Shown here piece after piece: positions 60,212-64,000 of a stretch of DNA of 64,000 nt. Both the position numbers and the translations under genes were made by a program. The notes under the pieces are model-generated. The model worked only from the letters and a program-made list of their open reading frames with translations, had not been told where the DNA came from and ran no database searches. The stretch is from JADKIH01 sp964595205 (GTDB lineage Bacteria; Bacteroidota; Bacteroidia; AKYH767-A; 2013-40CM-41-45). Where the stretch lies: NCBI GenBank assembly GCA_964595205.1, contig CAZQOQ010000003.1, positions 248,001 to 312,000 on the forward strand, written 5' to 3'. Each line of letters starts with the position of its first letter. Positions within the stretch are counted from its first letter, which is position 1.

Positions 60212-62824
60212 TCATTTTTCTCCCAGAATTTTTTTTATTTCCAAAAGCTTGTTTAATGCCTGAACCGGCGTAAGATGATCTATATCCGTATTCACAATTT
60301 CTTCTTTTATCTGGGCTAAAACCGGATCGTCAAGCTGAAAAAAACTCAGTTGCATCTTCTCATCACTCTCTGCTTTTATTTTCACTCTGCCGCTCCTGCT
60401 CGACTCCAGCTGGTGAAGCATCTCCTTTGCGCGATGTATCACCTTCGCCGGTATACCAGCCATTTTGGCCACATGAATTCCAAAAGAATGTTCACTCCCG
60501 CCTCGTTCAAGTTTTCTCAGAAAAATAACATTGTTGGAAACCTCTTTTACCGCCACATGAAAATTTTGTATGCGCGACATGCTTCCTGACATCTCATTCA
60601 ATTCATGATAATGCGTTGCGAAAAGCGTCTTGGGCCGAAAATGCGAATGATCATGCAGGTATTCTGCAATCGACCATGCAATGCTTATCCCGTCATAGGT
60701 TGCAGTGCCGCGCCCGATTTCGTCAAGCAGTATCAGGCTGCGTTCGGAAATGTTATGAAGTATGCTGGCCGTTTCATTCATCTCAACCATAAACGTAGAC
60801 TCACCGGAAGAAATATTGTCGCTCGCTCCCACCCTCGTAAATATTTTATCGACGATGCCTATGTCGGCTGCTGCTGCTGGAACGAAACTGCCCGTTTGTG
60901 CGAGTAACACAATGAGTGCGGTTTGCCTCAGTAGGGCCGATTTGCCCGACATGTTCGGACCGGTGATCATCATGATCTGCTGCGTTTCCGGATCCAGGTA
61001 GATGTCGTTTGCAACATACTTTTCTCCCTGGATAAGCTGCTTCTCGATCACGGGGTGGCGACCGCTCTTAATATCGATAATTTTAGTGTCATTTACTCCA
61101 GGTCGTACATATTCATTCCGGGCAGCAGTCACTGAAAATGAGAAAAGACAATCCAGACGCGCAATCAGCGTCGCATTCAGCTGTATTGGCTGCACGTATT
61201 CAATGATGCCCTGTACCAGGTCAGTAAATAGTCTTTCTTCAAGCACTGCAATTTTTTCCTCTGCGCCGAGAATTTTTTCTTCGTATTGCTTGAGTTCTTC
61301 GGTTATGTACCGCTCCGCATTGGTAAGCGTTTGTTTGCGCGTCCATTCAGGCGGGACTTTTTCCCGGTGTGTATTTGTGACTTCGATGTAATAGCCAAAT
61401 ACATTGTTGAACCCTACCTTCAGTGAACTGATCCCTGTGCGCTCGGCTTCCCGTTGCTGCATCTTCAGCAGATAATCTTTCCCGTGATAGGCAATGTTTC
61501 TCAGTTCGTCGAGCTCGGCATTGAAGCCGTCGTTGATCACCCCGCCCTTGTTGACTGTGGCAGGCGCTTCGGGATGAAGTTCTCGGGTGATGCGGTCTTT
61601 TATCAGCGAACAGGTATTCATCTTGTCGGCCAGTGTACGGATTGAGTTATTCTCTGAATTCAGACAGCGTTCCCGGATGAGTTGAACCATTTCAAGTGAA
61701 CGCCTCAGTTGCAGGACTTCCCGCGGTGAAATCTTCCCAAGTGCGGCCTTGGAAATAAGGCGCTCAAGATCGCCGGTCTGCTTCAAATGAGTGGCAATGA
61801 TTTCCGAAAACTCCTGGTGATGCAAAAAATAATTTACTGCTTCCTGCCTTTCCACAATCGAAGCAACGTCTTTCAACGGCAAAAGCAGCCATCGCCTGAG
61901 CATCCGGCCTCCCATAGGAGTGATGGTCTGATCGATAATATCCACGAGTGAAACGCCCTTTTCATTGGATGGAGAAACGAGTTCGAGATTCCGGATCGTA
62001 AACTTATCGAGCCATACATACTTGTCTTCATCGATTCTTGAAATCCCGTTTACATGCTTCAACTGCTCCTGCCTGGTATCGGAAATATAATGCAATGCGG
62101 CTCCGGCTGCAATAATTGCTGCATGCATGTTCTCAATCCCGAAACCCTTGAGCGATGCTGTACCGAAATGTTTTAACAATGCATTGCGGGAATAATCTTC
62201 CTGGAACACCCATTCGTCGAGGGTGAAATGGTAATAACGCCGGGAAAACTGCTCGTCGAATTCTTTCTTTCTGGCTTTACTGAAAATAATCTCTCCGGGG
62301 TTGAAATTCTGTAACAGCTTGTCGACATAGGTTAATGAACCTTCAGCCACTAAAAACTCGCCGGTGCTGATGTCGATAAAGGCAAGGCCATAAATTTTAC
62401 CGTCGCTATGAATACTTGCCAGGAAATTATTTTTCTTATGATCGAGGATCTTATCGTTGTAGGAAACTCCGGGGCTCACCAGTTCAGTGACTCCGCGCCT
62501 GACGATTTTTTTGGTAAGCTTCGGATCCTCCAGCTGGTCACAGATGGCCACGCGCATGCCTGCACGCACAAGCCTGGGTAAATAAGTATCGAGTGAATGA
62601 TGGGGAAAACCTGCCAGCTCTATATATGCGGCGCTGCCATTTGCCCGACGGGTCAGTACGATGCCGAGTACGGATGATGATCGAACGGCATCTTCTCCGA
62701 ACGTCTCATAAAAATCACCGACTCTGAATAACAATAATGCATCAGGATACTTCGCCTTGATCGAATAATATTGCTTCATCAATGGCGTTTCTACTGCTGA
62801 GGCGGGTGTGGTTTCCTTTAACAA
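60212..62824 (-). CDS. mutS: DNA mismatch repair protein MutS
   Basis: The 870-residue MutS recognises mismatches and starts methyl-independent or -directed repair with MutL. The mismatch-binding Phe-x-Glu equivalent is FYETFGEDA near residue 45 (after LLFRVGDF). The connector, lever and clamp regions follow, then the ATPase with Walker A TGPNMSGKS near residue 620, the SSGESTFMVEMNE segment, Walker B LILLDEIGRGTATYDG and the conserved ATHYHEL. The C-terminal helix (LTPVQALNKLLEIKKIL) is the dimer/tetramer motif. The gene is complete. An adhesin fragment starts directly after its stop. Confidence 0.97.
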   Translation of the reverse strand: MLKETTPASAVETPLMKQYYSIKAKYPDALLLFRVGDFYETFGEDAVRSSSVLGIVLTRRANGSAAYIELAGFPHHSLDTYLPRLVRAGMRVAICDQLEDPKLTKKIVRRGVTELVSPGVSYNDKILDHKKNNFLASIHSDGKIYGLAFIDISTGEFLVAEGSLTYVDKLLQNFNPGEIIFSKARKKEFDEQFSRRYYHFTLDEWVFQEDYSRNALLKHFGTASLKGFGIENMHAAIIAAGAALHYISDTRQEQLKHVNGISRIDEDKYVWLDKFTIRNLELVSPSNEKGVSLVDIIDQTITPMGGRMLRRWLLLPLKDVASIVERQEAVNYFLHHQEFSEIIATHLKQTGDLERLISKAALGKISPREVLQLRRSLEMVQLIRERCLNSENNSIRTLADKMNTCSLIKDRITRELHPEAPATVNKGGVINDGFNAELDELRNIAYHGKDYLLKMQQREAERTGISSLKVGFNNVFGYYIEVTNTHREKVPPEWTRKQTLTNAERYITEELKQYEEKILGAEEKIAVLEERLFTDLVQGIIEYVQPIQLNATLIARLDCLFSFSVTAARNEYVRPGVNDTKIIDIKSGRHPVIEKQLIQGEKYVANDIYLDPETQQIMMITGPNMSGKSALLRQTALIVLLAQTGSFVPAAAADIGIVDKIFTRVGASDNISSGESTFMVEMNETASILHNISERSLILLDEIGRGTATYDGISIAWSIAEYLHDHSHFRPKTLFATHYHELNEMSGSMSRIQNFHVAVKEVSNNVIFLRKLERGGSEHSFGIHVAKMAGIPAKVIHRAKEMLHQLESSRSGRVKIKAESDEKMQLSFFQLDDPVLAQIKEEIVNTDIDHLTPVQALNKLLEIKKILGEK

Positions 62825-63017
62825 TGTTTTGGTTTTTGAGGGATCGTTGTAAGCGGGAGACGATGAATGTGAATCAGATAAATCCTGTACTCAACTATTG
62901 ATTGCCATAATGCCATATCATCTTCGAGAATTTACTAATAATTTCTTTTAACTTGCAATTTATTCATCATTAAACAGATTAACCGTTAAACGGAAGGCGT
63001 CAAACGCTCACCCCTCC

Positions 63018-63551
63018 ATGCGAAAGATACAAAACGCCGAATTAGGCCGGCTGAATGTTGATGATTTTAAACAGGCTCAAAAAAAGCCATTTATCATCGT
63101 GCTTGACAACGTCAGGAGCATGAATAATATCGGTTCTGTCTTCCGTACAGCCGATGCTTTCAGGTGCCTGTCGGTTATATTATGCGGGATTACAGCCGTT
63201 CCTCCTCACCGGGAAATTCACAAGACTGCTTTAGGCGCTGAAATATCCGTCGACTGGCTCTATGAAAAGGAAATCGAAGACGCTGTTCTCCGGTTAAAAA
63301 AAGAAGAATATACGATCGCTGCCATCGAACAGATCGAAGGCGCCGTCTCTCTCGATAAATTTTTCCCCCATCCTGAAAAAAAATATGCCTTCATATTCGG
63401 ACATGAAATCAACGGCGTGAGTGAACACATTCTCAAACACTGTGATCTGTTTATCGAGATTCCACAGCATGGTACCAAACACTCAGTGAATATCTCCGTC
63501 GCTGCCGGAATTGTTTCCTGGCATTTTATCACGCATCTGAAACAGAACTGA
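63018..63551 (+). CDS. SpoU/TrmH-family RNA 2'-O-methyltransferase
   Basis: The 177-residue SPOUT enzyme transfers a methyl group from SAM to a ribose 2'-OH of tRNA or rRNA. Motif 1 (VLDNVRSMNNIGSVFRTADA, with the catalytic Asn-Ile-Gly-x-x-x-Arg), motif 2 (FIFGHEINGVSEHIL) and motif 3 (IEIPQHGTKHSVNISVAAGI) are all present. There is no additional RNA-binding domain, as in TrmL/TrmH-like short forms. The target nucleotide cannot be told. It is divergent from mutS. Confidence 0.9.
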   Translation: MRKIQNAELGRLNVDDFKQAQKKPFIIVLDNVRSMNNIGSVFRTADAFRCLSVILCGITAVPPHREIHKTALGAEISVDWLYEKEIEDAVLRLKKEEYTIAAIEQIEGAVSLDKFFPHPEKKYAFIFGHEINGVSEHILKHCDLFIEIPQHGTKHSVNISVAAGIVSWHFITHLKQN

Positions 63552-63556
63552 CCGGA

Positions 63557-63628
63557 CCTGAATCAAAAATTCAGGATCAATACCGATACACCGAATGCAA
63601 AAAAGCCCCCGTCTCCGGAGGCTTTTTA
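63557..63628. terminator. Two hairpins between convergent genes
   Basis: CCTGAAT/ATTCAGG (63557-63575) is followed by an AAAAGCC...GGCTTTTT stem (about 63600-63627) with a T-run on the plus strand and an A-run mirror for the minus strand. Confidence 0.7.
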
Positions 63629-63644
63629 ATCATTGATCATCCAG

Positions 63645-64000
63645 TTAATCTTTTACTTTAATATCAACACGCCTGTTCAACTGCGCTGAGCCCTTCACCG
63701 ACGAATCGACGGCTCCCAGGGTCATGACCGTAAAACGGTTTACATCGAGATGATAATTGTTGACAAGGTGCTTCACTACGGCTTCGGCCCTTTTCTTTCC
63801 AAGTGCAATATTGTATTTCAGTCCACCGCTGCCATCGCAAATTCCAATGACGTTGAAATTGACAGTTGGATTGTTCTGCATCACCAGTGCAATATACTCC
63901 AGCGTCTTAAACTGTCTCTCCCCGATCTTCGTGTCATCAACAGTAAAATAAATCGAAGGCAGGTCGTTATAGTTATTAAGAAGTGTGGTGTCTATTCCTG
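63645..64000 (-). CDS. OmpA-family C-terminal domain protein, 5' part beyond the window
   Basis: The 118 visible codons encode an OmpA/MotB peptidoglycan-binding domain: PSIYFTVDDTKIGERQFKTL, then PTVNFNVIGICDGSGG (the place of the usual GHTD loop, with ICDGSG as a variant), NIALGKKRAEAVVKHLVNN and the closing SAQLNRRVDIKVKD. The Arg-Arg-Val-Asp end is a family hallmark. The protein is probably an outer-membrane or lipoprotein anchor to the cell wall. The N-terminal part, beyond 64000, is not seen. Confidence 0.85.
   Translation of the reverse strand, partial: GIDTTLLNNYNDLPSIYFTVDDTKIGERQFKTLEYIALVMQNNPTVNFNVIGICDGSGGLKYNIALGKKRAEAVVKHLVNNYHLDVNRFTVMTLGAVDSSVKGSAQLNRRVDIKVKD

Overview
The window looks like chromosome from a free-living Bacteroidota bacterium. 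Six genes end in a type IX secretion (T9SS type A) sorting domain (2494-7515, 29357-32788, 39903-41495, 42631-44661, 55942-57543, 57626-59290). Several genes have the Bacteroidota-type -7 box TAnnTTTG upstream. The large secreted proteins carry PKD/Ig-like, FnIII, SdrD-B and dockerin-like modules, and intergenic spaces hold palindromic REP-like repeats. Assignment below phylum is not possible from sequence reading alone.

Layout. 0-7.5 kb: a secreted protein cut by the left edge, lipoprotein MsrA, and a giant T9SS adhesin with 14 tandem repeats. 7.5-11.6 kb: a stress-type cluster (ATP-cone/nuclease fusion, tandem UspA protein, frameshifted proline-rich small protein, coiled-coil protein) bracketed by inverted copies of a short dispersed repeat. 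11.6-18.2 kb: a secreted phosphoesterase with a dockerin-like tail, then a probable sulfur module (TsdA-like dihaem cytochrome, Tat-exported DsrE-like protein, secreted DsrE protein, TauE/SafE permease) and a 5'-truncated AAA ATPase. 19-26 kb: an outer-membrane barrel, a DUF6340-like lipoprotein, a ytfI/ytfJ (GerW) pair, two multi-pass glycosyltransferases and a quinone oxidoreductase. 26-36.5 kb: an orphan propeller-type sensor kinase, a secreted zinc metalloprotease, small envelope proteins, a thioredoxin-fold protein and an orphan T9SS tail. 36.6-39.8 kb: beta-carbonic anhydrase and SulP transporter divergent from a TetR regulator, suggesting inorganic carbon handling. 39.9-44.7 kb: two T9SS proteins and a hypothetical.

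44.7-55.8 kb is accessory. It contains a 598-bp element with 23-bp terminal inverted repeats, a regulator-Fic fusion whose whole leader is a 24-bp tandem repeat, an ERCC4 nuclease remnant, and a genomic island of about 7.6 kb. The island sits in tRNA-Leu(UAA) between 55-bp direct repeats (47665-47719 and 55248-55302). It carries an integrase fragment, an HTH/PD-(D/E)XK protein, a highly structured non-coding segment, a replication-type wHTH protein, an ArdC antirestriction protein and, as main cargo, an AT-rich LRR-Roc-COR GTPase. The GTPase C-terminus reads as a Toprim/DUF4435 domain, the class of effector found in PARIS AriB. This Roco-Toprim fusion is the best candidate here for an undescribed defence system. 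Next to the island, tRNA-Gly(GCC) is followed by tandem tRNA-Gly 5' halves fused to REP palindromes.

55.9-64 kb: an aryl-sulfotransferase-like T9SS protein, another T9SS protein, a 5'-truncated dockerin-tailed adhesin directly abutting and in frame with the mutS stop codon, mutS, a SpoU methyltransferase, and an OmpA-family gene cut by the right edge. Several loci show decay (frameshifts in C and A homopolymers, 5' truncations), so some breaks could be sequencing errors.
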